A stretch of DNA of 64,000 bases from Diphasiastrum complanatum (GCA_029204225.1 CM055097.1:14079221-14143220); one strand, 5' to 3'. Shown: positions 10,016 through 21,949, numbered from the stretch's first letter. Notes: a model not told the origin generated them from the letters alone. Program-made: numbers and translations.

Positions 10016-11095
10016 TTTTTCCCTTACCAGGCCACTCATTACCAATATCGGCTCAGCATCTCGAATGCGAACAGTTCGACCACTTATGTCTGAAGGGTAA
10101 GATGTCACGCACTCCATTTGTCAAGGACTCCTACAGAACGACCAAGATTCTGGAGTTAGTGCATTCTCACATCTGTGGGCCTTTCAATGTGATCTCAGTA
10201 GGAGACTCGAAATATTACATTACCTTCATTGATGAGTACAGTAAATTTGCCAGAGTGTATTTTATTCAGAATAAATCATAAGCATTTGACAAATTCACAG
10301 AGTATGTGAATTGGACAGAGAGATGCACTGGCAACAAAGTGAAACAGATCAGGACAGATTGAGGTGGAGAATACATCTCGAATCGCTTCACTGACTTCTA
10401 CAATGATCGTGGTATCATTCACAGAAGGACTGCATCTGTGGGCTGAAGCAGTAGCTACAGCTGCATACATTCAGAACAGGACAGGGAAGTCTGGTGTCCC
10501 TCACACGACACCACGCGAATTATGGTGGGGTAGAAAACCCAATTTGGCTCACATTAGAATCTTTGGCTGTGCAGCTTATGCACATATTCTTGATAAGCTT
10601 CGAAAGAAGCTTGATGAGAAACTGAACAGAGATATCTTGTAGGATATGACAATAATTCGTCATACTATAGAGTCTACATGCCAGAAACGAATATTGTGAA
10701 GACAGTCAGGGATGTCAAATTTGATGAGAGCAGAACAATGGCCAATGATGATCCTGTCAGCTATGAAGTTCTTGAAAGACAGTACTATGATCTGCCAACT
10801 ATGACAAAGAGAGCAAAAAAATGAACAAGAAAACGAAAATTTTTTATGGTTCCGAACCTAGTAGAGCAGACAAAGACAAAGGTATTGTATTTCCAAGAGG
10901 ATCTCCTAGAAGGTCGACAAGACAACGAAGAGCGCCAACAAGATATGTGCCAGGCAGCTCTGCTTCTACATCAGAAGAGTTCTGTGGATTCAGTGGTAAA
11001 CCATAGACATTTGAGGAGGCAATTGAATGTCTAGATAAGGACAAATGGATCCAAGCCATGAATGAGGAGATGGAATCCATGAAGAAGAATAACTG
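10016..11095 (+). pseudogene. copia A integrase to start of RT (copy A3, right part)
   Basis: The + strand A copy resumes here after the B insertion. Visible blocks are KMSRTPFVKDSYRTTKILEL (in part), the first catalytic Asp region replaced by HSHICGPF, YYITFIDEYSKFARVYFIQN, EYISNRFTDFYND, AYIQNRTGKSGVPHTTPREL, IRIFGCAAYAHI, and the RT lead-in RRSTRQRRAPTRY with AIECLDKDKWIQAMNEEMES. A deletion near 10430 removes the ERKN segment, and RT stops at about 11095. Several frameshifts lie between 10640 and 10850. Confidence 0.82.
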
Positions 11096-11375
11096 TATTT
11101 CTCTCATGCCAATGCACTGCATGGATCTGTCATGCAATGCTGGAAGAATCAAGAAGATCAATAGATAATATTGTAGCTGTTGTGCACATATTATTCTGTA
11201 TGATTGTATGATCTTGAATGAAAATTTGTCTGCTACAATTTGTGTGTCTGATTCACTTGTTTATTCAATTTCGCACATTGGTTTGATATTGTTGAATGCT
11301 ATATTAATCTATTAACGTAGATCAGCAGTGTCTGTCTACACTCTGAAGGATTGTAGGAATGATATAGCTGATTTA
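11096..11375 (+). repeat. 3' LTR portion of copia A (copy A3)
   Basis: This stretch matches the reverse complement of about 2340-2640 almost base for base in long blocks, for example AATTTCGCACATTGGTTTGA at about 11266. It is therefore the A-family element end in + orientation, joined directly to the truncated RT. Similarity fades after about 11370, so the LTR is incomplete and its ACGAA-rich half is absent. Confidence 0.75.
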
Positions 11376-11665
11376 TTCAACCTCTAATCGCGTTCTCTAA
11401 GGAAGAATTCGCAGAACCTTTCTAATAGTTTCGCATAACCTTTCCTACACCACCAATGATATGAATAGGAGGTTGATGCAGAAGACTATGAAGAAGGCTT
11501 AAAAAAACATGAAATCAATATTAAAATACCTAAAAAACCAAAATATTGGACTTTTCTACCATGGTTCAAGTTCCACAATTTGATATCTATATCTACAACC
11601 CTCAAAATAGCTTCACTCAACTACACAGAACATGCATGCAAAGTTTATGGCTCCAAAATCCATTC
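11376..11665. other. No recognisable feature
   Basis: About 290 bases of AT-rich sequence separate the A-copy LTR remnant from the E LTR. I see no open frame of note and no repeat structure. It may be unique host DNA or an unrecognised element scrap. Confidence 0.5.
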
Positions 11666-12408
11666 TGTTGTAAAACGTGAGAACAGGCAGCGGAAACTTG
11701 AGCGTAGCGTGTAGGAGCGGAAACGCAACAGTTAGCAGCAGAAATATTCAAGATGAATCATTCATACAAATTGCGCAAATGAACAATATAGTAGTGAGAC
11801 AAAAATTGCACTTTGATTAATATCAACAGTGAGTACAATGGATTGAAGTAATAACTTCAGCTTGTTGAGCATGTTAACGCTGGCTACACAAGAACTTTGA
11901 TTATAATGTTAAAACAAAAACTTGATTAACACTTACATAGCTTGATTCAGCTAGTGTATGTATATTTACAAGTGTCGAGAGATAAATATCTTATAAGCCT
12001 TAAATGCCATTTACTCCAGTATTTGTACACGTACAAAAGTAGGTAACCGCCCTTGGGATATTTGGCTGTTTAGCTTTAATGATAAGTTGGCGACGTCGGT
12101 CTACCAATGTAGCGAAAAACCCGAAAAACCCGAAGGTGCCCTTAGAGTCAATGTATGTAAATCCTGAAGGTGCCTATAGCAAAGGCATGGAAAAAGACGA
12201 AAAAGACGAAGGTGGGCCTGAAATGGATTCCAAGACATTTTGGCCACTGTGTCGCATTTTTCGTGAAGGTGCGAAAAAGACGAAGGTGCCTTAAAAACGA
12301 TTAAGGCACAAAAATCTCAAAGGAAAAATGTGAAGGGCCGAAACAAGTAGTCGGCCTTCGGTTTTTATTTGAACGATTTGTTTAAGACTGAGCATAAGAA
12401 ATCTAACA
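11666..12408 (-). repeat. LTR of copia family E
   Basis: The LTR has inverted ends: TGTTG at 11666 and CTAACA ending at 12408. On the - strand it is preceded by a polypurine tract (AAGGAGGAG, about 12409-12417), so it is a 3' LTR. It is 743 bases long. The part at 12110-12300 repeats the word CGAAGGTGCC with AAAAGACGAA runs, and the same CGAAGGT word recurs at 15550-15850. Confidence 0.8.
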
Positions 12409-12427
12409 CTCCTCCTTAATGTGGATC

Positions 12428-12537
12428 CTAAAAAACCTTGATCTTCAGATTTAACATATCGTTAAATTTGAGATGTTGCTCCTTTGATAGAGCCTTTGTG
12501 AAATGATCTGCTGCCATGTAGTTTGTTTTGTGAAAAA
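12428..12537 (-). pseudogene. copia E RNase H C-terminal tail
   Basis: The - strand reads ADHFTKALSKEQHLKFNDML and ends at a stop at 12428-12430, a typical copia pol end (ADxFTKxLxxxxxxxxxxxL). It sits immediately upstream of the E polypurine tract and LTR. Upstream of 12537 the similarity ends, so the rest of element E is missing. Confidence 0.75.
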
Positions 12538-12676
12538 TCCAACAACTTCACACGTGTAGGAAACCACACCAAAAGTGTGAATAATCTTTACCATGCTTTA
12601 TGGTCGCACGCAGATCACCTGCAGAGTAATACTACAATCTACCAACAGATCTGAGACTAGAGCACAATCTAGAATG
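12538..12676. other. Short junction with a TTCACACGTGTA motif
   Basis: A 140-base junction lies between the E tail and the end of the long gypsy accessory ORF. It contains a near-palindrome TTCACACGTGTA (12548-12559) of the type seen at many retroelement ends in this window. No coding signal is visible. Confidence 0.4.
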
Positions 12677-15342
12677 CTACATATCAAAGCCCTGATCTTT
12701 GATTTGCTCTGAGGCCATTGGCTTATTTGGATCGAATGCCAGAGGAGGGAGGCAATCATCCCATCTGGTTGCCACTGACGTCAACAGAGTTAGATTTTTA
12801 GCAAACATTGCCGATTGTCGCACCATTGGATCTGGAGAGTGGACACACTCTCGTTGATAGGCTTGTAAGGCGCGATGGAAATCCACTGAGATGGTCCAGC
12901 TGTAAGGCTGATGGATGATTGGCCAATTGGGCATATGGATGGTGATCTTGTCCATAGCCAATCCCAAATATTTTCATTTATTTCTTTGCGGCATTGGCAC
13001 GTAATAGGGATCTACCCGCAATTGGCGAGGGCTGGCGACGTAACTCCTAACTGATTCCGGAGTTTTCTCAAAAATCGTGATTCTCCATGCCGGCTGCTCT
13101 CCCAATGCAGGTATTTTGTCCAACTCTTTGTCGACCTCGATCTCAGAGGTCTTAAACTTCAAAATCCATCCACCACGCGAGGACTCATGCGGATGTTGCT
13201 TTAAGAAGGTATGGATCTGGTCCTCGACGCTGATGGGCCTCCTGAATAGAGGTGTTGTCCTTGATGAAGATGGACCCGCTTGTACTGCCAGTATGGTTGG
13301 CGGTTGGTTTGCTATATCTGGAGCTCCCTTCTGGTCCATGCTCGAATCAACCCCTGTATCCATTGGTACGGCTTTTTGACACGGAGAGAAGAATTGCGGC
13401 ATGACCGGTACGGGGATTTGTGGTCCGGCTTCCAACACTCGAGCGGTTGCTTTTTCATAGGCGGTAATGGTCTCTTTAGCCTTTTCCAACTCAGTTGAAG
13501 CTGCTCCTTTGAACCTATCAAAGCGGCCTTGAAATCCCTGAAGGGCCACTTTGTATGTCTCCACTTTTTTGAACAGATACGCGATCTCCGTCGGTGTGAC
13601 CGGATGATCTGGTATTTGCGTTCGAAGATACGCATCACACTCAAGGGTGGTCGCGTCCAATTCACCTTGAAGCCACGTGCGATCTTGTTCAGCCATCTGT
13701 ACCTGTTGCTTGGCATCCTGCACGGCCTTATCCACCTGATCATGCGCGGTTGTCAGGGCGTTTTGCAGGGAGTTGATGTATTCTTCAAAGCGATCAGCTT
13801 GTTGCTAGGCCAACTTCTTTTTGGCTTCTGCCTTGTCTTTGTGTTGTTTGGCAATCTTCAACCCTCGATCCGGCTGGACAAGTTTCTGGCTGATCAGAGT
13901 GTTTTTTGGACTCCAGATCAGAGATTCTATGCTCCATTTTTTTCTTTTTATCCAGCATCGACTGGATCACTTGCACAAGGCTTGAAACCAAACCTAGAGC
14001 ATCCCCAGAATCGACGGTTGTGGAGGCGGCAGCAGCAGGAGGACCTGATGGAGCTGTCCTTGGTTGGCATGGAAGAGGTGCCACTACGTCTTCTTCTTCG
14101 AAATGGTCTTCCTCTTCAAACCCTTCAGGCATTGTGGCATCAAACTATTTTGGTGATTTTACAACTTTGTCGACCCGAAGTGCAGCTGGACTATCTTCCG
14201 TATGAGGTTGATGGCTGACATCTTCAACACCAACAATAGATTCATGGATATGTCCGAATCCTCTTCCAGGGGATTGGCATTCAAAGAGGGGATCGGAATC
14301 ATCGAACATATCCATGAAGAACTGTGTGTTTGGTAAGGTGGCTTCAGTGTGTGAGGGTGAGGTGGCCTGGACAACTGTGATGGGAATGGTAGCCCAATGG
14401 TCACAAACTGTCCTTGAATGGAAGCAGAGGCGAGGGAAGCATCAGAGGCTGGGAGAATGGAAAGTTCAGTGCGAACAGCAACAGGGGGTGGAAGCGGAGC
14501 TGACGAGTATGCCTAGTGCGACGTCGTGACGCGGAAGGTGAGTCAGGAATAACAATCTCGTTGTATGGACGACGATGACTATGAAAACTCGGCCTGGTGA
14601 GATGACTCGGTCGGTGCTTCTTCGTAGACTGAAAGCACAGAATCTAGGTGAAAGCCATGGATTTTGTTTTCTAAGTGAGAAGCGGCTAAAAGGGACAATA
14701 AAGAGTCAGCAAGAAACTGCTGCTTAGTATTGGCCTTAATAGCTCATTTGAACTCACCAGAAACAATCTTGAACCAATTATACAGTTCAAGAGGGGCTTT
14801 GGTTAACTTGGTGTGGACTTCACTATCCTATGGAGGATCTGTGATGTGATGCGGCCTTTCCTGAGGTTGCCAACCATCAGGAAGTTGTTCAGTAACTGGG
14901 CAGCAACGTGGATTGAAGGTTCAGTGATGGCTTCCAGAAAGTAGCCATCATTGGTCCAGTGCAGATCATTGGTGAGGTCAATATATGGCTTGATGGTCTA
15001 TTTGGCATGCTTATGATTGGGTGAGGCTTGCGTGCCAGATGCTATACCTATAGCTGGAAGGGCGGCCTTAGTGACATGCACCTTATGTGAAGATCCTTGG
15101 AAAGTGAATTAAAATTTGGATTTCTCTTTCTTCCACGTACTGAAGGCAAGAGTGATGAAATCCATATTGATGCGACCCGAAAAGGCTCTCTCATGAATAC
15201 CCATTGCAGTGAGCAACGGCTCCGCAAGGGTCATCCACTGAGTGACCATGCTTGTGCTAGGAAGAATCATGATGTCCATTGCAGATGGGACATCACGATG
15301 GATAGTATAGTGTGGAGACTGGGAAATATCGGTGGAAGACAT
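12677..15342 (-). pseudogene. Unrecognised long ORF downstream of gypsy integrase (ORF3)
   Basis: The - strand can be read as one ~890-codon protein from an ATG at 15342 (MSSTDISQSPHYTIH) to a stop at 12677 (KDQGFDM), with a few in-frame stops (about 15108, 15000, 12974) and frame changes (about 14815, 14160, 13740). The N-terminal third has no motif I know (SAMDIMILPSTSMVTQWM, TEPSIHVAAQLLNNFLM). The middle is Ser/Pro-rich. Residues coded at about 13800-13450 form a probable coiled coil (QDAKQQVQMAEQDRTWLQGE). The C-terminus has WILKFKTSEIEVDKELDKIP and LRVDPYYVPMP. It has the same orientation as the gypsy gag and pol and lies ~800 bases past integrase. Some Athila/Tat-type elements carry extra ORFs there; homology to those is not shown. 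Confidence 0.55.
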
Positions 15343-16148
15343 GATGATCAGAAAGGAAATATAAAACGCGTAAAAGTGTATCATAAATTTATGCAAGAAT
15401 TTTGGAAGGCTTTGGTTGCAAGAAAAATTTGCAAGAGCTTCGCTAGCACAAGTGAGGAATGAATCGAGTTCAGTCAACTTATAGGTGAATTTGGTGGGTC
15501 CATTACACTGAATACTAGTTTGGCTGATCAGTTCAGTACTGTGAAAATAGGCTATAAAAATCTCGACGAAGGTTTCTGGGGATTTGAACCTATCAGACGA
15601 ATGTTTTCCAGGTCCGACGAAGGATGAACCTTTGCCCAAGAGGGTCTTTTGCCCATGTACTGTCATAAATGTATTTTTTCACAATCTGGACCTATGGTCA
15701 ACCTAATTTTAACATTTTAAGATCGTCTAGCAAGTCAGCGAAAGTTCCTAACGAGGTTAAGATGCTCGACGAAGGTTCCCAAAATGACATATCAATGATA
15801 CTTCGCCTAACTCAAAAACTGGATTTTCTCTTAACATAAACCTTCGCCCACCTTAAATTAGATAAATCTAGAGTGGATGTACAGTCTGAGAGCTCAGCAA
15901 AGGTTTTTGGTACTATATAGGCCAAATCTGACCAAAACAGTGATTTTCTAAGTCGTTTTCCATCAAAAAATTATTGTGCTTCCTTTTGCCTATGTTGATG
16001 ATTTTATGACTTTTGCTCATTAGTCTTTTCTTATCTCTTGCTTTACTTTTTTTTTTTTGACTGTCTTTTTCCAAAAATCTCAGCAAATTAAGTACTGAAA
16101 ACAAAAAATTGAAAAACAATTAAATTTTTTTAAAAAATTTTTGAGATC
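15343..16148 (-). other. Spacer between gypsy integrase and ORF3
   Basis: About 800 bases with no convincing frame on the coding strand beyond a stretch (15666-15343) open ahead of the ORF3 ATG (HGQKTLLGKGSSFVGPG), which could be part of ORF3 if it starts earlier. The region 15545-15850 repeats the word CGACGAAGGTT or close variants about five times. 15950-16140 is A/T-rich with T10 and A-runs. Confidence 0.5.
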
Positions 16149-17229
16149 AGGCTTGCTGAACTGGCGGAGCAGGTTGCCAAAACTTGCGTAATCAGCTGCC
16201 ATTCACCGGAGTATCAAATCATTTTCCATCCAAGTGCTCAAGAATTACTGCGCCATAGTTCAAGATTTCCTTCACTTTATACGGGCCTTCACCAATAAAC
16301 TTCAACTTTCCCTTGATCAGCTTGGTTTTGTACATCAATGTCAGATCTCCTGCTTTCAGATCTTTTTTGTGTAATCGACGATCGTGCCATGCCTTGTGGC
16401 GGGCTTTCTCTGCTGCTAAGGCATGAACTGCCATCAATCGGGTTTCACATAATTTGTGCAACACTTCATGACGGAGTTGTAAAGACTTATCATCATTTAA
16501 TCGTTCTGTTGCTGCTATGCATAAGGATGGGATTAAAAATTCAATCAGCATGACAACATCTTGACCATAAACCAGTTGAAAAGGTGTTTGATTTGTACTA
16601 TTTTTGTAAGCGGTTCTGAATGCCCATAATGCTACATATAGTTTATGTTCCCAATCAGATCGACTCGCTTCAACTGTCTTTGTCATAATGGTGCAAAGAA
16701 TCTTATTGGAAGATTCGGCTTGGCCATTCCCTCTGGGATAGTAGGGAGTACTAAATTTGTGTATAACAAAAAAATCTTTCAGTAAACACTTTATTGTTTG
16801 ATTGACAAAGTGTGTACCCCGGTCACTGACAATCTCGATCGGACATCCAAATCTGATTATAATATTTTCATATAGAAACTTGGTCGTAGATTTCGCATCA
16901 GCAACTTTGACAGCATTGGCTTCTACCCACTTGGTCATATAATCAGTTGCGACGATAATGTATCGGGCCTGAGATCCTTGCGCGACAGGGTGAATAGCTC
17001 AAACATAATCCAGTCCCCATTTTTCAAATGGTGCTTGCGATAAAACCGGAAGGAAGAGTTCATAGTTCTGTCGAGTAGGTTGTCGTGCTCGTTGGCAAAC
17101 ATCACATGTCTGAATAAAATTTTTTGTGTCCTTGTGAAGCGTAGGCCACCAACAACCTGATTGTAAAATTTTGCGAACAATAATATCTGTAGAGAAGTGT
17201 CCTCCACCCATGCCATCATGTGAAAACAT
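16149..17229 (-). pseudogene. Ty3/gypsy integrase
   Basis: A nearly intact integrase, interrupted by one in-frame TGA (16999-17001). The HHCC zinc finger ends TCDVCQRARQP. The catalytic core shows WGLDYV, then MTKWVEANAVKV, ISDRGTHFVN (the post-core D) and NGQAESSNKIL (the E). The C-terminal part has KARHKAWHDRRLHKKDLKAG and FIGEGPYKVKEIL. The TKWVEA signature is typical of the Athila/Tat side of plant gypsy elements. It ends at a stop near 16149 after VILEHLDGK and a read-through stop. Confidence 0.9.
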
Positions 17230-17520
17230 GATTAAATCTGGTACTTCATGCGGTAAAACACACCTTCATAAAATATTATCTGATCCACGACGATACAATT
17301 GTCCTGCAATTAATTGATAAGGTTGAGCCTTATGAATCAATTGTCTCTTCTGTACTTTTGTCAGGGACTGCTTCAACATAGAACAATGCAACATCTGGCA
17401 GTTCATCATCCACTTCAGTATTAACTGGTGCGGATTCAATTCGCAAAACATGATCAGCTAGATTATGTTGCTTGCCCTTTCGAACCACAATTCGAAAGTC
17501 AAATTCAATCAATAACAGGT
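17230..17520 (-). pseudogene. gypsy RNase H C-terminus, fused after an RT deletion
   Basis: The - strand reads EFDFRIVVRKGKQHNLADHV, the end of the gypsy RNase H domain, followed by an acidic linker (NTEVDDELPDVALFYVEAV) before integrase. Directly upstream, at about 17520, the sequence jumps to the protease-RT linker (NHMDPTCY). The whole RT and most of RNase H, some 500 codons, are gone. This copy cannot reverse-transcribe itself. Confidence 0.82.
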
Positions 17521-18240
17521 TGGATCCATATGATTTAGAATCTGCTCATCCGTAAGTTTTGCATTGCCATCATAAGTCAAGGCATGACTCATAGGAATGA
17601 GTTCATCCTCAATTGGATCTGGTATAGGTCCCGTTGATATCCAGGCTACATTCGGCACATTCAGTGGAAACGTGATTGGTGTATCCAAAGTTCGATCTAA
17701 TAAGGAAATCTCGCTCAAATCTGATTGAGTATCTTGTTGACACATATATCCTGCTGTACAATCAATTGTGCAAGAGCTTCATTCCAATTGACAGTATCCG
17801 TTTGAGAATCGTAATGAACTCCCAAATTTTTCTTTGGTCGATCACAAGTATGATCTATTGTTGACGAATTGTTATCCTCTTTCTGAACCACTGGTTTGAT
17901 AGTCCAAGTTGTAGGATCAATTTTAACTGCACGTTCACGATTTTCAAAAGTAATTTTTCCGGTACTCCAGTTATGAATTACTTGCACAACTCGTAACCGT
18001 GGACGTCCTAATAGAATTCGGTAGACATTTGGCGCTTCTGGTAAGTCCATCACTACAAAAGTAATGACGAACTGTACTCCCGCAATTCTGACAAGTATAT
18101 CTTCTATCATTCCTCATGGACGAACTGTCGTTTGATCAGCTAGCTTAATAGCAAAAGTAGCAGGCTTAATCTTTGTAAGGCCCCATTTTGCACATAGCTT
18201 TGTAGAAATCAGGTTAACTCCTGAACCTCCATCTATCCCG
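17521..18240 (-). pseudogene. gypsy protease and linker
   Basis: A retropepsin-like domain: GIDGGSGVNLISTKLCAKWG (about 18245-18185; the usual DSG reads DGG here), then the hydrophobic block VITFVVMDLPEAPNVYRILL and GRPRLRVVQVIHNW. An open linker follows to 17715 and, in another frame, 17745-17509. One stop lies near 18111. Asp is retained, but Ser to Gly at the second active-site position may not abolish the fold. Confidence 0.8.
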
Positions 18241-18466
18241 ACTGTTTTTTTAGAAAATTGTCTATGTTGTATCGGCAGAGTGATATTCCTTCGTTAACTT
18301 TTCCAATCGGCTCCAACATGGAGTACTTCGTTAGATTCTTTAAAATCCAGCACAAAAAAGCGGCTCCTGATGGACTTCTAGTTCTTCTTGAGTTAACTTT
18401 TGCGCTAAGACTTTTTTTGCTTTTGGCACCAACTTCAGGAACTCTCCCAATGAAATATTGATCTTG

Positions 18467-19528
18467 CTAGACAAAATGTTCATGAGTAGTTCTGTATGCG
18501 GTGCTTCTGGAGGGTTCTTCAAGATGATGTAACTGATCATTCATATCCATACGTAAATTTCTTGGCGGCTGCAATGGTGAAGAATGAACTTCAGTTGTTG
18601 CTTTAGCAGCTTCAAGCTCCTCTTCTTCTTGCAGATGTTTGATCCACTGTCTCATATCCTGATATCTTCGTTTTTCTGTATTGAGATTTGGATAGACTCT
18701 CGATGTTGTTGGTATATCATTCAATGGTATAGAATCAGTAGGTACTGGATCCATTACTGGTTCTTTCTGCTTTTGTGCTCTGGTGACCACCATCAAGGTT
18801 GCGCTTGATTTATTCTGAGTTGCTGGTCTTTGCTTAATTGTTATCAAATTTACAGATGTTGTAGCTGGCGGTGGCTTCGATCTTGCTGGACAGTCTTTAT
18901 AGCAATGCCCGTAACCACAGTCACGATAGAATGGTACACATTTTTCTTTATTTGGGCATTCTGCAACTTTGTGATTTTCTCTACATGCAAAGCATCCGAG
19001 TGGTGCTCTGGTCCAATTTATGGAGGCTTGTTGTTGAGCAGCAACATCAATGGCATATTGTTCTAAAGATCCACCTGAAGATCCACTTGCTTGATCATTT
19101 CCATAGTTCCATTGCTCAGCATTTTCGTCAAGTTCTGGTTCCATCAAATTGGCTGGAGGAGTGGAGTGCTTTGGTGGGGCAGGTAAAGCTAAACGTTCCG
19201 GGTATCCAAGAGCAAATTGCCGCGGTCTTACTGCTGGATTACCTCCATATTGTGGTTCTCGATATCCCATATGGTCATACCATTGTTGAATTATTCGAGG
19301 GTTGAAGTTGCAAAAAGCAGTCTCATGATCTGGTGAATTACACAGATGGCAAACACTGATTTCCATTCGTTTTTTCAATTGAGGACACTCGTTCACTATG
19401 TGATTTCCTCTATAAATAGAACACCAAACATTTTCCCTGGTAGGAAAAGTCTTTGCAAGCTTTTCAGGTTCCTTCTTTGCTTCCCCGTGGAAATTTTTCA
19501 ATGCTTTGATCTTCTCATCAAATTGCAA
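18467..19528 (-). pseudogene. gypsy gag C-terminus with zinc knuckles
   Basis: A 353-codon open frame holds the nucleic-acid-binding end of gag. It shows VCHLCNSPDHETAFC, then after a Pro/Gly/Gln-rich linker CFACRENHKVAECPNKEKC and RDCGYGHCYKDCP. This is a run of at least two CCHC-like units. The tail has a charged stretch (MRQWIKHLQEEEELEAAKAT). The frame joins the upstream gag at 19529 by a single stop. An unusually long tail separates the knuckles from the protease. Confidence 0.82.
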
Positions 19529-20250
19529 CTACAACTTTTCCATCTGTTTCTGCTGGTTCTTCCCAAGTTTCTCGAACTCATTGAGCATCATTTTTGCAGT
19601 AGCATTGGCATTCGTTGATGCAATAGTGGTAGATGTCGTAGTAGTCTGCCCTGCTGTATAAGGCAACATACTGATATTTGGCTCCTCATCTGAATCTTCA
19701 TCCTCCTCCCGAATTGCATCGTCCATAGCATTTTGCAAGAGTGCATACTCATTATGGCGTTTCAACTCACGTCTGATCCGTTTAGGTTGACCTGACAAAA
19801 ATCACATAATCATGGCATTTTCGTTAATCAACTCAGGTTCGCATTCAGATCTAAGACGTTTCACTCAATCAATGTAATCTCGAACCATTTCTCGCTTTTC
19901 CATTTTAATTTTACTTAAAAGTAGGAAAGGGTCTTCCATAAACTTTCGTGGTTTAACCGTGTGATCAGGGCTTGCTTAACAACCTCCCAATATGTACGTT
20001 CAGTTTCATCTTGATTATAGTACCAATCTTGTGTTGCGCCTGTTAAGGCCATAGGAAACAACTTAAGTTTATCTCGAGGATAAATCTCACCATAGACTTC
20101 ACAGGATTCAGCATAGACATAAAGAAATCTAACTGGATTTGTTAATCCATTATATCTGGGTAGATCCAATTGGGGTGCTCTTCTAACAATAATTGGATTG
20201 ACTTCCTGTGGAGCACCTCTAGGAGCAGCTCCAGGGGCAGCCATCTTCAC
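19529..20250 (-). pseudogene. gypsy gag N-terminus and capsid
   Basis: The likely start is the ATG at 20250 or 20244 (MAAPGAAPRGAPQEVNPIIV). The capsid (Retrotrans_gag) pattern follows: LDLPRYNGLTNPVRFL, LFPMALTGATQDWYY, RTYWEVVKQALITRLNH. A frame change near 19900 and two stops precede the second open piece (19798-19529, SGQPKRIRRELKRHNEYALL). The 5' leader runs to 20397, where similarity to a copia C gag begins. The gypsy LTRs are not visible on either side. Confidence 0.85.
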
Positions 20251-20397
20251 AAATTTAGATCAAATAGATAATGAGATTGGATCTAGATTTGTCAAAAAAC
20301 TTTCTCATATTAGATCTACTAGATCTATTCCACTTTTCAAGAATCCGATTCTATATGATGAAAAACTTTTCGAAATTGAAGAGCAATCCTTGCTCTC

Positions 20398-20590
20398 TTC
20401 TTGAACCTTTGAGCCTCATCATAAGCTTCAGGTTCAACTTCAATTTCTAATACTATGTCCATTACACCATAAAGAACCAACAAAGATTCTATCCTATCCT
20501 TCCAAACTGAATAGTTGGAGGTATCTAGTCTCTCACTAGCTTCAAAGAGAATCTTCTACAGATGCCATGAATGTGAAGACTTCTTGTAAA
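20398..20590 (-). pseudogene. copia family C gag start
   Basis: On the - strand ATGGCATCTGTAGAAGATTC begins near 20571 and continues as ASERLDTSNYSVWKDRIESL and GVMDIVLEIEVEPEAYDE, with one stop. The SNYxxWKxRxES motif identifies a copia-type gag start. It matches the gag starts near 42053 (-) and 44301 (+). It is cut off at 20398 by the gypsy element. Confidence 0.75.
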
Positions 20591-21740
20591 TGGACAACAA
20601 TATGTTTGATCTTGTTCCTAACAAACTAAATGTTGCTATACTTCTCACTATAGGAATTTTTAGAGGGTGAACTACCAAATCCTATGTGAAATCTTGGAAC
20701 TATATTTGAGATAAGTCTCAAATATTTCACCAATACAATGCAAACTAGATCAACCTCTCAAAGTGAATTGGAGTATAGACAAATTTTGGTTCTTTCTTCT
20801 TTTGGCATGTGTGAAATGCTTAAAGACAACACTATTGACTCAAATATACTCAAATTATATGTGTTAAATGACTCAAAACTTTGTCTAGATCTCGAGTTTG
20901 TTGAATTGGTATACTCAAAAGATAAATTTGAATGTGTTGCTTCTTTTTTACAATAGGAACCAAAAACAATTGGGTATACTACCAAATCCTATGCCAAAAA
21001 CTTGCAACAATTATCTGATTATTTGCTCACAACTTTGAATTTGGATCTAGCTTCTATCTCATGATGAAGCACTTACAAGTCTGATGTCAAATTTTTCCAC
21101 GAGTTTCAAATGAATGAAAAACACTCTAGAAACACACATGCAACTCAAACACAACCCTTTGTGTGAAATGATGTAAATGTGACAACAAAATCTTGACTTA
21201 TCTAATTCTACCTTTGATTGAGTACAAAAACTGTGAATGATGAATCATGCATGCAATATATTCAAATCAAAAAGTGTCCATACGGGTTTTGGGTCTCTCC
21301 CTACCCTTCTTTAAGAGCTTATAGCTCCTACTAGGTTCATCAGAATGAATTGAAACCAATTGCAATAGAAAGAGGGCTCTTCTAGCTTTCCAAGAAGCTG
21401 TAATGTCAATACCTTTGGACCTAGCATAAAGGAGATAGAATGGAATGAAGTATTCTGGGTTTCACACGTGCGAAAAGTCAAAATTCCATACAACCTCTTG
21501 TAATCTCCTGATCTGCTAATCGTGTCCTCCTCTCTACATACATATAGATCCCAGTGTTCAGGAAACTTTTTTGAGGTTTCCCTCAAAACTCCCATATCTT
21601 AAGGAGTATTCCAGCTACTACCAGGGGATATGCTTCTACTTTCCGATTTTCCCCTATAAAATCTCAAATTTACCATGTAAAAAGTCTTGCAAAATTTTGT
21701 AGTTGTTGATTTCTGGGAAAAGATGTCGGTTCCATTCCTT
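20591..21740 (-). other. Leader of copia C copy; no gene
   Basis: The stretch resembles 42130-42640 in order and wording, for example AAAAGTGTCCATA at 21272 and 42423, followed by similar CCTACC...ATAGCT blocks. It is therefore the long untranslated leader of a C-family element in - orientation. A TTTCACACGTGCGAAA motif occurs at 21460-21475. No LTR edge could be fixed; the C copy fades at about 21650-21740. Confidence 0.5.
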
Positions 21741-21949
21741 AAGAATGCCGGATTTCCCAAACACTGTGTAGATCCTGATGATTAATTATGCAGTCATAGC
21801 ATATTGACAATACATACCAATTAAGCTGAGCACTATTAGCCAGCAAGCTAAGGTTCAAGAAGTCCGCTAGCAAGCTCGACAAGTTTTGATTCGCAAAAGA
21901 CAGAGTTTCTTTCACGTCGACGCACTGTGTGGTCTGTCACAACAACGCT

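Noticed and set aside
13529-14218. 229-codon + strand open frame
   Set aside because: It is the antisense of the gypsy ORF3, which reads better on the - strand in the same sense as gag and pol.
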